From CAYMKL01 sp964390805 (GTDB lineage: Bacteria > Chloroflexota > Anaerolineae > VGOG01), in the NCBI GenBank assembly GCA_964390805.1, contig CAYMKL010000018.1:1-64000 (forward strand): a stretch of 64,000 bases of DNA, written 5' to 3'. Shown here one piece after another: positions 8,244-17,158 of the stretch. A program made the position numbers and the translations under genes. Within the stretch, counting starts at the first letter, position 1. Every line of letters begins with the position of its first letter. The notes beneath the pieces were generated by a model that had not been told where the DNA came from, ran no database searches, and was given only the letters and a program-made list of their open reading frames with translations.

Positions 8244-8382
8244 TGACAATGTTAACTTCGCCTGCGTCAGACCTCCGAGGTCTGTGAAACGACTTCAGGA
8301 TGGCGAAATCGTGGCTTTTGCAAGCATTTTGACGGGTGCAATCACCCATCGGAGACCTCGGAGGTCTAAACTTAACATTGTC
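8244..8382. mobile_element. Degenerate MITE family B-like element
   Basis: The ends are inverted (TGACAATGTTAAC on the left, the complement of CGACAATGTTAAG on the right). Each end is followed inside by the 15-bp palindrome AGACCTCCGAGGTCT (8269-8283) or its complement (8353-8367). The same paired palindromes occur in the element at 41785-41930. No clear target duplication is visible, so this copy is older or of a related subfamily. A further end-like fragment is at about 8483-8512. Confidence 0.6.
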
Positions 8383-8527
8383 GAACTAATTTGAGAAGGA
8401 GGTGAGCACGCAACATTGAGGGCCGGTTTTCTCCCCAGGAGGAGGTCGGCTTTTGCTGTCTTGCACGTTCGTTGGATAGCTTCATTAGCTCGACATTGTT
8501 GAATTCGCTGTCGTAGCCCAACAAAGG

Positions 8528-8758
8528 GTGTCATTGCGAGCGGACGTCCTATGACTTGTCGCCTGCATCGCAGCAAGACCGGCCACAGCTCAATACCTGG
8601 CATGCTCAGGAGAGCGAAGCAATCCCCCGCCAGCAGTGACCCTCAACGTGCGGAGGAGATTGCTTCGTCACTCGCTCGCTGGTCAGCGCTACCGCTCAGG
8701 CCGGCCAGGGCGGTGATAGGATGACGCCCACTGCCAGGGCCGTTTCTCGCAATGACAC
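8528..8758. repeat. Interspersed inverted-repeat element (GTCATTGCGAG family)
   Basis: Terminal inverted repeats GTGTCATTGCGAG (8528-8540) and CTCGCAATGACAC (8746-8758) are exact over 13 bp. The interior contains GAAGCAATC and GATTGCTTC as subterminal inverted pairs. A partial relative, with GGAGATTGCTTC and CTCGCAATGACAC, lies at about 58641-58754. It has no coding capacity and is probably a MITE-type or REP-type repeat sitting in the leader of the peptide-transport operon. Confidence 0.7.
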
Positions 8759-8822
8759 TGGGCCTGGAATCCAACAATGTCAAGCTAGTATCCCATTCAA
8801 AATCTCAAAGGAGGAGAGAGCC

Positions 8823-10523
8823 ATGAAACGAGCAATCCTGATCGGTGTAAGTACTCTGTTGTTACTGGGATTGGCGCTGACGGGCTGCCAACCCACTGAT
8901 TCGACTGGGCCGCTGGTCGTGCTGATTGATAACGACGAAGGCCCGATCACACCGGCCAACTTCAACACCTTCATCGGCTACTGGATGATCGGCTACGTGT
9001 ACGACCCACTCTTCGTGCGCGATCCAGACTTGACCCCGGTTCCAGCGCTGGCGACGGAAGCCACGCCTAGCGAAGACGGTCTGACCTGGAACATCAAGCT
9101 CCGCGAAGGCGTGAAGTGGCATGACGGCGAGCCATTCACCGCCGAAGACGTCGTCTTCTCGTACCGATTCCTGATTGATGCAGGACGTGCGCAGGCCCTG
9201 AGTGCCCTCGAGTCTATCGAGGCCAGCGGTGACTATGATATCACGATCAAACTCACCTCGCCCCAGCCGTTCTTCCTCAACGAAGCCCTGGCCAATTACT
9301 ACATCATGCCCAGGCACATCTGGTCCGACGTGGCGCCCACCGCCGACCAGCTTGTCCAGTTCCAGGGTAAGATCGGTACTGGCCCCTACACTTTCGATGA
9401 GATCGCCCCCGGCGAGTTCTACCGCTTCAAGGCCAATCCAGACTACTGGCGCGGCAAACCAGGCGTCGAAGAGTTCATCGCCAAGATCGTCAAGGATCGC
9501 ACCGCCCAGTTCAATCAGCTCCGAGCCGGTGAAGCTTCGGCGGTTCTTTCCTCTGTCCCCGCCGCCGTCGTCGCTGAGCTCGAAGGCGAAGAAGGCATCG
9601 AAGTCGCGCAGGGCTCCGACTTCTTCAACTACATTTTCTACGCCAATGCGTCGCGCCCGCCTTTTGACCAGGTCGAAGTGCGTCAGGCCATCGCTAAAGC
9701 GATAGATACCCAGCAGCTTGTTGATATCGTGCTGCTTAAGCAAGGCACGCCCCTGCCGCTCAGTTGGTATCACCCTGAGCTGCCCTTCGCTATCCCAATT
9801 GATCACGTCTTCGATCCCGCCGCTGCTCGGTTGGCCCTCGACGGCCTGGGCTACACCGATTCCGACGGCGACGGTGTCCGCGAGTTCGAGGGTCAGCCGA
9901 TGCGCTATGACGTTTTGTGCGACACCAACAACCCTGCTGAAATCCGATCCACGGAGCTGATCGCCGGCTGGCTGGAAGACATCGGCATGGATGCCACACC
10001 CAAGTGCCAGGACATTGACACCTCGGTGAGTTTCATCTGGCCCAGCTTCTCCTCCGTCCCCGATCCGGACTACGACATGGCCATCTGGGGGTGGTCGAGC
10101 GGCACGCAGTTCCAGCGCGGCTTCCTGCGTTTCCTGATCTCCTCCGATTTCGGCGGGCTGGGCTGGGCCAACCTGGCCGGGTATGCCGATCCGCAGTTCG
10201 ACGCCCTTCTGGACGAATACACCTCTACGCCAAGTGAGGAACGCCTCGACGAGCTCAACCGCCAGATCCAAGAACGATTCGCCGAACAGTTGCCCTTCAT
10301 CCCATTGATGTCGCCGTCCGGCAACTTCGCTTACCGACCGGCCGACTACGACGGCTGGGTGTACATGAGGGGCACCGGCATCATGACCGCCTGGTCCTTC
10401 CTCAGCGGCGGCACGGCGGGCACCGGTGCAGCTTCATCCAATGCGGCCATCGTCGTTGGCGTCGTGGTGGTGGCCGTGGTGTTGGTGTTAGGGTTCGCCT
10501 TCATGCGAATGCGGCGGACCTGA
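8823..10523 (+). CDS. Peptide ABC transporter substrate-binding lipoprotein (SBP_bac_5)
   Basis: A 566-residue exported lipoprotein. The signal peptide ends in a lipobox, LALTGC, so Cys21 is the lipid anchor. The mature part follows the DppA/OppA family, with PALATEATPSEDGLTWNIKL, the hallmark REGVKWHDGEPFTAEDVVFSY and the region KANPDYWRGKP. It should capture oligopeptides or a similar ligand and deliver it to the two permeases downstream. Unusually, the C-terminus adds a Gly/Ala linker and a second membrane helix ending in RMRRT, so the protein is tethered at both ends. The start ATG 8823 is set by AGGAGGAGAG immediately upstream. It is the first gene of an operon with the kinase-like protein and the permeases. 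Confidence 0.92.
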   Translation: MKRAILIGVSTLLLLGLALTGCQPTDSTGPLVVLIDNDEGPITPANFNTFIGYWMIGYVYDPLFVRDPDLTPVPALATEATPSEDGLTWNIKLREGVKWHDGEPFTAEDVVFSYRFLIDAGRAQALSALESIEASGDYDITIKLTSPQPFFLNEALANYYIMPRHIWSDVAPTADQLVQFQGKIGTGPYTFDEIAPGEFYRFKANPDYWRGKPGVEEFIAKIVKDRTAQFNQLRAGEASAVLSSVPAAVVAELEGEEGIEVAQGSDFFNYIFYANASRPPFDQVEVRQAIAKAIDTQQLVDIVLLKQGTPLPLSWYHPELPFAIPIDHVFDPAAARLALDGLGYTDSDGDGVREFEGQPMRYDVLCDTNNPAEIRSTELIAGWLEDIGMDATPKCQDIDTSVSFIWPSFSSVPDPDYDMAIWGWSSGTQFQRGFLRFLISSDFGGLGWANLAGYADPQFDALLDEYTSTPSEERLDELNRQIQERFAEQLPFIPLMSPSGNFAYRPADYDGWVYMRGTGIMTAWSFLSGGTAGTGAASSNAAIVVGVVVVAVVLVLGFAFMRMRRT

Positions 10524-10529
10524 TTGTTA

Positions 10530-11546
10530 ATGTTCGAGCCGACCCTCGATTTCTTTCGACGCGCTCTCGGTTCGAGCTTCAGCGGCTTCCGCCTCGAGTT
10601 CGTCAAGGCCGGTGTGGAGCCTAGTCGGGTGGACCGGGTGATCCTCGAAAGCGCAGCGGGGCAATCCCACCCTGTCACCGTTATCCTAAAACGAATTTCG
10701 CCCGACTGGCCCCATGACCCCCTGGCTGGCGATCGCGAGCGCCGATTCTACACCGACCTCCTGCCTCGGCTCGATGTGCCGCTCCCTCGGCTGTATCACG
10801 CCAGCGTTGATCCGGACACGCGCTATCGCGTCCTCCTGATGGAAGACCTGGCCGCGGACTATGCCTTTCGCGACAGGACCCACGTCTGGACGGCCGACGA
10901 AGTTCGACCCATGCTGCGCACCTACGCGCGATTGCACGCCCAGGGCCCGGCCGCGCTGCCCGACGACCGGTCGTGGCTTCTGCCGCGTCACGAATCCACC
11001 TGGCGGGCAGATGAGGTGCGTCGGATGATTCACGGTCTCGTAGGGGTGACGGCCATGTCTCCCCTACACCTTGATCGGTTTGATCAGTTGGTTGACCGCG
11101 TCCAGGCCGGCATGGCCCGCTTCGCCTGCGAACCGCCCACCGTGCTGCACAACGACGTATACCCGCCTAACGTCGCTCTGCCCCACGATCTGGAGGGTGG
11201 AGATGCGATGCTCGTTGATTGGGCGATGGCGGGCTGGGGTCTGGCGGAGATGGACCTGTCCTACCTGTTCCTGCAGCCGTTTCGCAGCGCGTGTGCCCTG
11301 GATCGCCTGGAGACGCTGCGCTATTACTGGCAGCAGCGGGAATTGATCGAAGGGCGAGATTACCCGCTGGAAGAACGGCTTGCCGTGCAAGCCCACGCCG
11401 ACGCGCTGATGGCCGTGTGGTTTGTGCCCGTTGCGCACCGGGTATGGACGACGCACCAGGCATCAGGCCAGCCACTTGTACCCTATTGGGAGGCGATGTT
11501 CGGCGTGCTGGAAGATCGTTGGATAGAACTGTGCGGCGGAATCTGA
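10530..11546 (+). CDS. APH/choline-kinase family phosphotransferase-like protein
   Basis: A 338-residue cytosolic protein with the aminoglycoside-phosphotransferase/protein-kinase fold. The catalytic loop is VLHNDVYPPNV (H-x-D-x4-N) and the metal-binding Asp lies in VDWAMAGWG. An ATP-lobe Lys is present in VILKRISP. Residues 90-100 give the hinge region LLMEDLA. The acceptor is unknown; relatives phosphorylate aminoglycosides, choline, sugars or peptidic antibiotics. It sits between the binding protein and the permeases of a peptide transporter, with TGATG overlap to the next gene, so it may modify the imported compound. ATG 10530 was chosen; TTG 10524 is an alternative. Confidence 0.85.
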   Translation: MFEPTLDFFRRALGSSFSGFRLEFVKAGVEPSRVDRVILESAAGQSHPVTVILKRISPDWPHDPLAGDRERRFYTDLLPRLDVPLPRLYHASVDPDTRYRVLLMEDLAADYAFRDRTHVWTADEVRPMLRTYARLHAQGPAALPDDRSWLLPRHESTWRADEVRRMIHGLVGVTAMSPLHLDRFDQLVDRVQAGMARFACEPPTVLHNDVYPPNVALPHDLEGGDAMLVDWAMAGWGLAEMDLSYLFLQPFRSACALDRLETLRYYWQQRELIEGRDYPLEERLAVQAHADALMAVWFVPVAHRVWTTHQASGQPLVPYWEAMFGVLEDRWIELCGGI

Positions 11547-12529
11547 TGCGCGGAAATCTTCTTCGTCGCTCAATCGAATACGCCCTCACCCTGTTCCTGG
11601 CCGTGTCGCTCAACTTCCTGCTTCCGCGCCTGATGCCCGGCGAGCCTCTGGCACTGCTGGCGGGCGATGCCATCCGCGGCATGCCCGCCGACAAAGTGGC
11701 CGAACTGCGGGCGGCCTACGGTCTCGACAAGTCGCTGGGCGAGCAGTACGTGATTTACCTGGGCAATCTCTTGCGCGGCGAACTGGGCACGTCCTACCGC
11801 TACAGCGGCGGCCGACCGGTGCTCAGCCTGGTACTCAGTGGCGTGGGCTGGTCGCTGCTCCTGGGCGGCGTCAGCCTGACGCTGGCTACACTGATCGGAT
11901 CGCTGCTCGGCGCACGGGCCGCCTGGCGACGGGGCACGCGGACCGACCTGGGCCTGCTCGGTGGCCTGTTCGTCTTGCGGGCCATGCCGTCCTTCTGGCT
12001 GGCGATGATCTTCGTCGCCGTGTTCTCCTCAATGCTGCGCATCTTCCCCACCGGCGATCCCCGGACCATTACCGCGCGGCTGACCGGCCTCAATGCGGTC
12101 GTAGACGTGATTTACCACGCCATCTTGCCGGTCACGGTGCTGACGCTGGCCTACACTCCCACCGCCTTCGCCATCATGCGCTCGTCCATGCTGGGCGTGC
12201 TGAACGCCGATTACATCCGCACCGCCCGCGCCAAGGGTGTGCGCGAAGGGCGCGTGCTGTACTATCATGCCGTGCGCAATGCGATACTGCCGGTAGTGAC
12301 CGCCTTTGCCCTCAACATCGGGCAGACGTTGGCCGGCATCACCGTCATCGAGGCCGTGTTCAACTATCGCGGCATCGGCTATCTGATGTTCGAAGCGGTC
12401 AAGAGTCGCGACTATCCGCTGATGCAAGCCGGTTTCCTGGTGTTCACCGTCGGCGTGGTGACGGTCAACCTGTTGACCGACCTGATCTACCCCCGCCTCG
12501 ACCCGCGTGTCAAGGAGCGTGGTGCATGA
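11546..12529 (+). CDS. Peptide ABC transporter permease (DppB/OppB family)
   Basis: A 327-residue inner-membrane permease with six hydrophobic segments. The N-terminal LMPGEP and the YGLDKSLGEQYVIYLGNLLRGELGTSY stretch (given here as its landmarks YGLDKSL and GELGTSY) are typical of DppB. The EAA loop that docks the ATPase is seen around ADYIRTARAKGVREGRVL. The frame is open far upstream, but ATG 11546 overlaps the stop of the kinase-like gene (TGATG), which fixes the start by coupling. The stop overlaps the next permease start in ATGA. Confidence 0.93.
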   Translation: MRGNLLRRSIEYALTLFLAVSLNFLLPRLMPGEPLALLAGDAIRGMPADKVAELRAAYGLDKSLGEQYVIYLGNLLRGELGTSYRYSGGRPVLSLVLSGVGWSLLLGGVSLTLATLIGSLLGARAAWRRGTRTDLGLLGGLFVLRAMPSFWLAMIFVAVFSSMLRIFPTGDPRTITARLTGLNAVVDVIYHAILPVTVLTLAYTPTAFAIMRSSMLGVLNADYIRTARAKGVREGRVLYYHAVRNAILPVVTAFALNIGQTLAGITVIEAVFNYRGIGYLMFEAVKSRDYPLMQAGFLVFTVGVVTVNLLTDLIYPRLDPRVKERGA

Positions 12530-13407
12530 GCGAGTCGTCTGAAGCGCGGGCGTGGGTCGGGGAACGGTGGTTGGTGCGGGCCATCCCCCGTCGTCTGACC
12601 GATTGGGTCGGCGCCATTGGCATCGTCATCTTCGCCCTTCTGGTTTTTATGGCGTTGTTCCCGGCCTGGTTGGCCCCGTACGATCCGACCGAACTCGTCG
12701 GCCAGCCGTTCACGCGGCCGAACGCCAGGTTTGCCCTCGGCACCAACGACATTGGCCAGGATCTGCTGAGCGAACTGATCTGGAGCGCACGCATCTCGCT
12801 GAGCACTGGGCTGGTCGCAGCGGCCATCGCAATGGTCATCGGGACGGCGGTGGGGCTGGTTGCCGGGTACACCTCCGGGGCGGTCGGCGCAACGTTGATG
12901 CGACTGGCTGACCTCACGTTGGTGCTGCCCTTCCTGCCCCTGGTGATCCTGCTCAGCGCGTACCTCGGTCCGAGTCAGCGCAACGTGATCGCAGTGCTGG
13001 CGCTGGTGTCATGGGCCGGCCCGGCGCGCATCATCCGTGCGCAAGTGCTGACCCTGCGCCAGGCAGAGTACGTCGAAGCCGCCCGCGCCGTGGGCGTGAG
13101 TCAGAGCCGCATTCTGCTCAAGCACATCTGGCCGGCGGTCTCGGTGGTCGCCTTGGTGCAGTTTGTGCTCGTCGCAGCCAACAGCATCCTGGCCGAAGCC
13201 AGCTTGAGCTTCCTCGGCCTGGGCGATCCGACGGCCAAATCGTGGGGGACCATGCTGTACTTCGCGCAGGCGCGCGGCGTGTTCCTCACCCCGGCCTGGA
13301 GCTGGTGGGTGCTGCCCACCGGCGCAATGATCACCGTATCCATCTTGAGCCTGGTGTTGATCGGATATTGGCTGGAGGAGCGTCTCGAACCGGCGTTGAG
13401 AAGATAG
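12526..13407 (+). CDS. Peptide ABC transporter permease (DppC/OppC family)
   Basis: A 293-residue permease, partner of the preceding gene. It shows the OppC N-terminal segment (LAPYDPTELVGQPFTRPN), the loop FALGTNDIGQDLLSELIWSAR typical of DppC (landmarks LGTNDIGQD and SARISL), and the EAA motif at AEYVEAARAVGVSQSRIL. C-terminal conserved EASLSFLGLGDP and SWGTML are present. ATGA overlap with the upstream permease. No DppD/DppF ATPase gene follows; the next gene is an HPr-kinase-like protein, so ATPases must come from elsewhere. Confidence 0.93.
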   Translation: MSESSEARAWVGERWLVRAIPRRLTDWVGAIGIVIFALLVFMALFPAWLAPYDPTELVGQPFTRPNARFALGTNDIGQDLLSELIWSARISLSTGLVAAAIAMVIGTAVGLVAGYTSGAVGATLMRLADLTLVLPFLPLVILLSAYLGPSQRNVIAVLALVSWAGPARIIRAQVLTLRQAEYVEAARAVGVSQSRILLKHIWPAVSVVALVQFVLVAANSILAEASLSFLGLGDPTAKSWGTMLYFAQARGVFLTPAWSWWVLPTGAMITVSILSLVLIGYWLEERLEPALRR

Positions 13408-13442
13408 AGATAAAAGGGGAGGGGTTTTTGAAGCGAGCAAAC

Positions 13443-14489
13443 ATGGATCAGACCGTCATCAACAAGCTGCCCGATTTCTACCGTCGCCGTGACACGGCAC
13501 CATCACACGAATGGACCTACTCTGCATTTGGCTACACAGTCCACTTCGCTGGCAACGATCCCATCCTGCTCGACGCGGCGCGGCTGTCGGCCGCACGCTA
13601 CAGCCGATCCGATCCCATCTCCGATGCGCCACCGATGCGCCTGACGGTGGCCATTGATCCCCAGGCCGACCCCATTGACGTGCCGCCGAACCTGCCTGCC
13701 CATTTGAAGTACGTCGGCGTGGATGACTGGATCACCGTCACTGCCCAGCCGTGGGTGCGCTCCTTCGCCCATCTCGATCGGCGTGAGGGTATCGCCTTCG
13801 TGTCCCGCCCCTTTGCTCAGGAGCGGCGCTTTCTCAGCCGCTACATCCTCGATTGCTTCACCATGAACACGCTGCTGCGTTACGGGCTGGGACAACTCCA
13901 TGCCTCGTGCCTGGTGCGTGATCCCACAGAGAGAGGGGCTGAGGGCCGGCAAGTGGTAGTGCTCGCCGGCAGGCACAACATAGGCAAATCAACCACGGCG
14001 TTGCGGTTGGTGCGAGCTGGATATCGCCTCGTCACCGACGCCATGACCTTCATCCGCCTCCGCGATGGCCGCCTCGAATTGATGGGCTGGCCGGCGGGCG
14101 AGGTCAAGCTGCGGCCAGACACTCTGGAGCTCTTCCCCGAACTGAAGGGGCGTGGAGAGGCGACGCTCGTCCGCGATGACGCCAAATATCTGCTCGATCT
14201 GCGCCGCGAAATGCCAGAAGCGCTGATTGACGAAGTCGTCACACCGGCGCGTATGGTGGTATGTCTGGTGCAACGCGATGGAGGGGCAGACACGCGAGTT
14301 GAGCTGATCGGGCGCGACGAAGCGCGGCAACACCTGCTGCCCGATGGCCTATTCTTCGACAGCCCGCGTGTAGTGCAGCGGAGCTTCGCCGTGATTGATG
14401 CGCTGCTCGATCGGGCCGGGTGCTACCGCTTGACGCTAGGGACTGGTGCTGAGGGGATCGTCCGCGCGGTGGACGGACTATGGGGATGA
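13443..14489 (+). CDS. HPr kinase/phosphorylase C-terminal-like ATPase
   Basis: A 348-residue protein. Its second half resembles the catalytic domain of HPr kinase, with a Walker A loop LAGRHNIGKSTTALRL (residues about 178-193) and the following LVTDAMTF strand corresponding to the LV-D-D region. Classical HprK has the capture residues HLEIRG after this point; these are not evident, so the substrate is probably not HPr. HprK-like proteins of this type are found in RiPP and exopolysaccharide loci. It follows the permease by 35 bp. TTG 13428, in frame behind GGGAGGGG, is a plausible alternative start because ATG 13443 lacks a well-spaced site. Confidence 0.72.
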   Translation: MDQTVINKLPDFYRRRDTAPSHEWTYSAFGYTVHFAGNDPILLDAARLSAARYSRSDPISDAPPMRLTVAIDPQADPIDVPPNLPAHLKYVGVDDWITVTAQPWVRSFAHLDRREGIAFVSRPFAQERRFLSRYILDCFTMNTLLRYGLGQLHASCLVRDPTERGAEGRQVVVLAGRHNIGKSTTALRLVRAGYRLVTDAMTFIRLRDGRLELMGWPAGEVKLRPDTLELFPELKGRGEATLVRDDAKYLLDLRREMPEALIDEVVTPARMVVCLVQRDGGADTRVELIGRDEARQHLLPDGLFFDSPRVVQRSFAVIDALLDRAGCYRLTLGTGAEGIVRAVDGLWG

Positions 14490-14497
14490 CAACGGCA

Positions 14498-15796
14498 TTA
14501 TTTGAGCTCCGAGTGCGATATCAGGTGCGGCCTCAGCCAAAACAGGTAAAGAAGTATCCCGCCCAGAGCCAGTGCCCAGCCTCCCAGCGCAAAAGCGGCC
14601 GTTACCTGCAGCAGTGTGTCATGGCGGAGGGCCAAGAGGAGAGGTTGCAACACGGCCGTTACTGCCAATAAAAGCACAAAAGGAAGCGGCCGGGTCGCCA
14701 GGTACAGATTCATCCAGATAGAACCCAGGCCATAACCCAACATCGCCAGCCCCATCCAGCCTAGCAGAGGGCCGGCGGCTGCGTAACCCCCGCCAAAAAC
14801 CAGTCGGACGATGGCTGGCCCGAAAGCAAAATAGAGCGCCGTTAGCAGCAGGGTGAACGCAGAGACCACGGCAGCGGTCTGCCACAATAGTCTGTCCGGT
14901 GATCGCCGCTGGGCGACCCTGGCTACCACCCGTGGGTACATGATCACAATGGCCGCGCCAGGCATCAAGGCCAAGACACGACGCAGTAACACCGCCGTGG
15001 CGTAGCTGCCCGCCGCCTGCGGCGCGAAGGCGCGATTCACCCAAATCAGGTCATTGTTCAGCAGACTCATGTAAGCACCATAGGCCACGAAAGCGCTCAC
15101 CGACAGGCGCAAGCTGTCGCGCCAAAAGCGGGTGGGTAAGGCTGGCCCAGGCCGCCAGATGGTCAGTCCCAAAAGGCCCAGTCCCCCCAGCAGAGCCAAC
15201 GACGAACCAATGGGCAGTGCGGCGATTGCGCCCAGCGCCCCCCCACCCAGGCCGACCAGGATCACACCTGCGGCCAAACGGCTCAGCGCATAAGCAGAGC
15301 GTGTCAGGCCATAGGCGACGAAGCGTTGTTGCCCCTGCAGCACGCCCGCCACCACCGGCCGCAGCAGGGCCAGCAACATCATGCTCGAACTCAAGCCCAC
15401 GGCCAGCGGAGGCACGTTCAGCCATTGAGCCGCCGCTCGCTGCCCCAACCAGGTCACCCCTGTCAAGAGCAATCCCAGAAGCGCGCTGTTGCGAAAGTAA
15501 TACTGAAAGATGACGCGGCTGTGGGCGGAGGAAAGCCCTGCTGAGGTCGTCGAGGTTTCCTTTGCCTCGGCTTCGGCCACGTACCGCGCCAGAACCGGCT
15601 GCATCACGGCGAGCGTGGTAACGAGGATCAACAGGACGGCGTTAGCCGTTTGCACGATGGCAAAATCGCCCGGTAGGAGGGTTCGTCCCAGGAAGACGTG
15701 GAAGCCATAGTCGGTCAGGTTGGTGACCAGATCAATGGAAAAGAGAAAGCCGGTCTGCCACGCGGCCGACGACGCGTAGTTCGAGAGGCTCAACAT
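14498..15796 (-). CDS. Polysaccharide flippase-like membrane protein (MOP superfamily)
   Basis: A 432-residue polytopic protein with 12 or more hydrophobic helices and the weakly conserved pattern of Wzx/MurJ-like lipid-linked oligosaccharide flippases. The N-terminal helix is followed by LTDYGFHVFLGRTLLPGDFA, and the second half starts with LRLSVSAFVAYGAYMSLLNNDLIWV. Helix 7 has N-D rather than the usual charged pair. It would translocate a lipid-linked glycan or a related amphiphile across the inner membrane. The start is uncertain; ATG 15796 lies 33 bp after the stop of the nucleotidyltransferase gene and has no clear ribosome-binding site. It converges with the HprK-like gene. Confidence 0.75.
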   Translation of the reverse strand: MLSLSNYASSAAWQTGFLFSIDLVTNLTDYGFHVFLGRTLLPGDFAIVQTANAVLLILVTTLAVMQPVLARYVAEAEAKETSTTSAGLSSAHSRVIFQYYFRNSALLGLLLTGVTWLGQRAAAQWLNVPPLAVGLSSSMMLLALLRPVVAGVLQGQQRFVAYGLTRSAYALSRLAAGVILVGLGGGALGAIAALPIGSSLALLGGLGLLGLTIWRPGPALPTRFWRDSLRLSVSAFVAYGAYMSLLNNDLIWVNRAFAPQAAGSYATAVLLRRVLALMPGAAIVIMYPRVVARVAQRRSPDRLLWQTAAVVSAFTLLLTALYFAFGPAIVRLVFGGGYAAAGPLLGWMGLAMLGYGLGSIWMNLYLATRPLPFVLLLAVTAVLQPLLLALRHDTLLQVTAAFALGGWALALGGILLYLFWLRPHLISHSELK

Positions 15797-15828
15797 ACGG
15801 CGATTAGCGCGTTGCTCAACGCTTTCGA

Positions 15829-17148
15829 TCAGGCCTCGACCTCCAGCCGGCTGAAGAGGGACGTGCTTCGATTGAGGGCCTTCAGCCGGCGATAGCGCTT
15901 CCAGGTGTAGTAGAGGGTATCCATACCAAGCCGGCCATATTGCCCCATGGCTCGCAGTAGGTGTTTGGCTGCCGTAACCGGTGAGGCCTGGCCGTAGCGC
16001 CGACGCAGGAAACCAGCTCCGGGGAACAGGTAGCCCGCCGTGTCGAGTACGCGGATGGGGCGCAGGATGAAGGCGGGGTTGGTTATCACCAGGAAGTCCC
16101 ACAGACTGCTGCGATCCTGACCAAGATAGGTGGCGAGTTCGTATTCAACCATGCTGTTCATGGCCCAACGAGTCACGGGGCCTGGTTTCTTGACGGATAG
16201 CGAGGCCAGGACCCAGTCGGGTACGGGTGCATCCAAATAGTCGTGGCACACCCGGAACACGGACCCAAGAACATCAACTGCGCCCGACTGCCGGGCCAAA
16301 TCTACAGTGAACCCCCAGTCAATGTCCGCACTGTGGCGCTTGATCACCTCCGCCACGTCCAGGTAGTACATCAGCATGCCATCGGCCAGGATGATGCGCG
16401 CCAAGTCGGGCCGGTCGAGGACGCTGGGCAGGTAGACAGCGTGTTTCACCAGATGGACGGCCAGGCTCAGCAGCAGGTCGGGCAGGGATAGCTCATTGAC
16501 AGGCTCACCCAACAGTTCGCCGGGCGTCGTCCGGTCCATCAGTGCTTCGTAGTCAATGGTCAATAGTGTGTAGGGGTGATCGAGGGCCCAGTGAATCTCG
16601 AACCAGACCTTCAGGTTCTCCGTACAGCGCTGGAGGTGTAGATGGTGCCGCTCATAGTAGCGATCATCCAGGAGGTTGGGCCAGTGTTGGCCAAGTTCCA
16701 TTCTATCGAGAATGGCAAGGCTGTCCTGAACCCGGCCTTTGCGTACCAGGAGGTCAATGTCCTCACCCGGTCGCATCGCTGGATTGCCATAGACGTTGAC
16801 TGATACCGAAAGCCCCTTGAGGACGACCGTATTGAGGCCCCGTTCCGCTGCATGGTGCAGGTATTGCCGCAGGGCATCACCCAAGTTGGCTGCGTTCTCG
16901 TTGAGTTTGGCGACATCTTGTTGCAACGCGTCGCCAGAGGCCGGTGGCAGTTTTGCCATCAAGTTTGTGGTCGGAAACACCTGGTGCAGCAATGCTTGCA
17001 GGCGATTGGATCGGCCAATGTCAATCACTTTTTGCCAATCCAGTTCGCCAGGAGCAGGTGGGGGAGCGGGAGCGCGCCAGTTACGGGCACAGTTCCACAA
17101 GTAGGCTTCTTCGGGCGTTAGAGGTGTTCCCAGCGAGGGTTGAGGCAT
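15829..17148 (-). CDS. Uncharacterised nucleotidyltransferase (NTP_transf_5 family)
   Basis: A 439-residue protein whose central domain has the nucleotidyltransferase pattern VVLKGLSVSVNVYGNPAMRPGEDIDLLV (landmarks LKGLSVSV, MRPGEDIDLLV at residues about 120-150). The paired Asp residues for two metals are in EDIDLLV, and a later Asp candidate is at WFEIHWALD. This matches the family often found near HPr-kinase-like and radical SAM proteins in peptide-modification loci and near glycan genes. The transferred nucleotide and target are unknown. ATG 17148 lies 10 bp after the stop of the upstream cytochrome gene, so the two are probably co-transcribed with the flippase. Confidence 0.75.
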   Translation of the reverse strand: MPQPSLGTPLTPEEAYLWNCARNWRAPAPPPAPGELDWQKVIDIGRSNRLQALLHQVFPTTNLMAKLPPASGDALQQDVAKLNENAANLGDALRQYLHHAAERGLNTVVLKGLSVSVNVYGNPAMRPGEDIDLLVRKGRVQDSLAILDRMELGQHWPNLLDDRYYERHHLHLQRCTENLKVWFEIHWALDHPYTLLTIDYEALMDRTTPGELLGEPVNELSLPDLLLSLAVHLVKHAVYLPSVLDRPDLARIILADGMLMYYLDVAEVIKRHSADIDWGFTVDLARQSGAVDVLGSVFRVCHDYLDAPVPDWVLASLSVKKPGPVTRWAMNSMVEYELATYLGQDRSSLWDFLVITNPAFILRPIRVLDTAGYLFPGAGFLRRRYGQASPVTAAKHLLRAMGQYGRLGMDTLYYTWKRYRRLKALNRSTSLFSRLEVEA

Positions 17149-17158
17149 GGCACTGAGA

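Noticed and set aside
8047..8349. N-terminal extension of the membrane glycosyltransferase
   Set aside because: The extension overlaps a repeat element, is not conserved in style, and a good ribosome-binding site marks ATG 8046.
8862..10271. Minus-strand open frame opposite the peptide-binding protein
   Set aside because: The plus strand encodes a complete, clearly recognisable lipoprotein; the antisense frame has no features.
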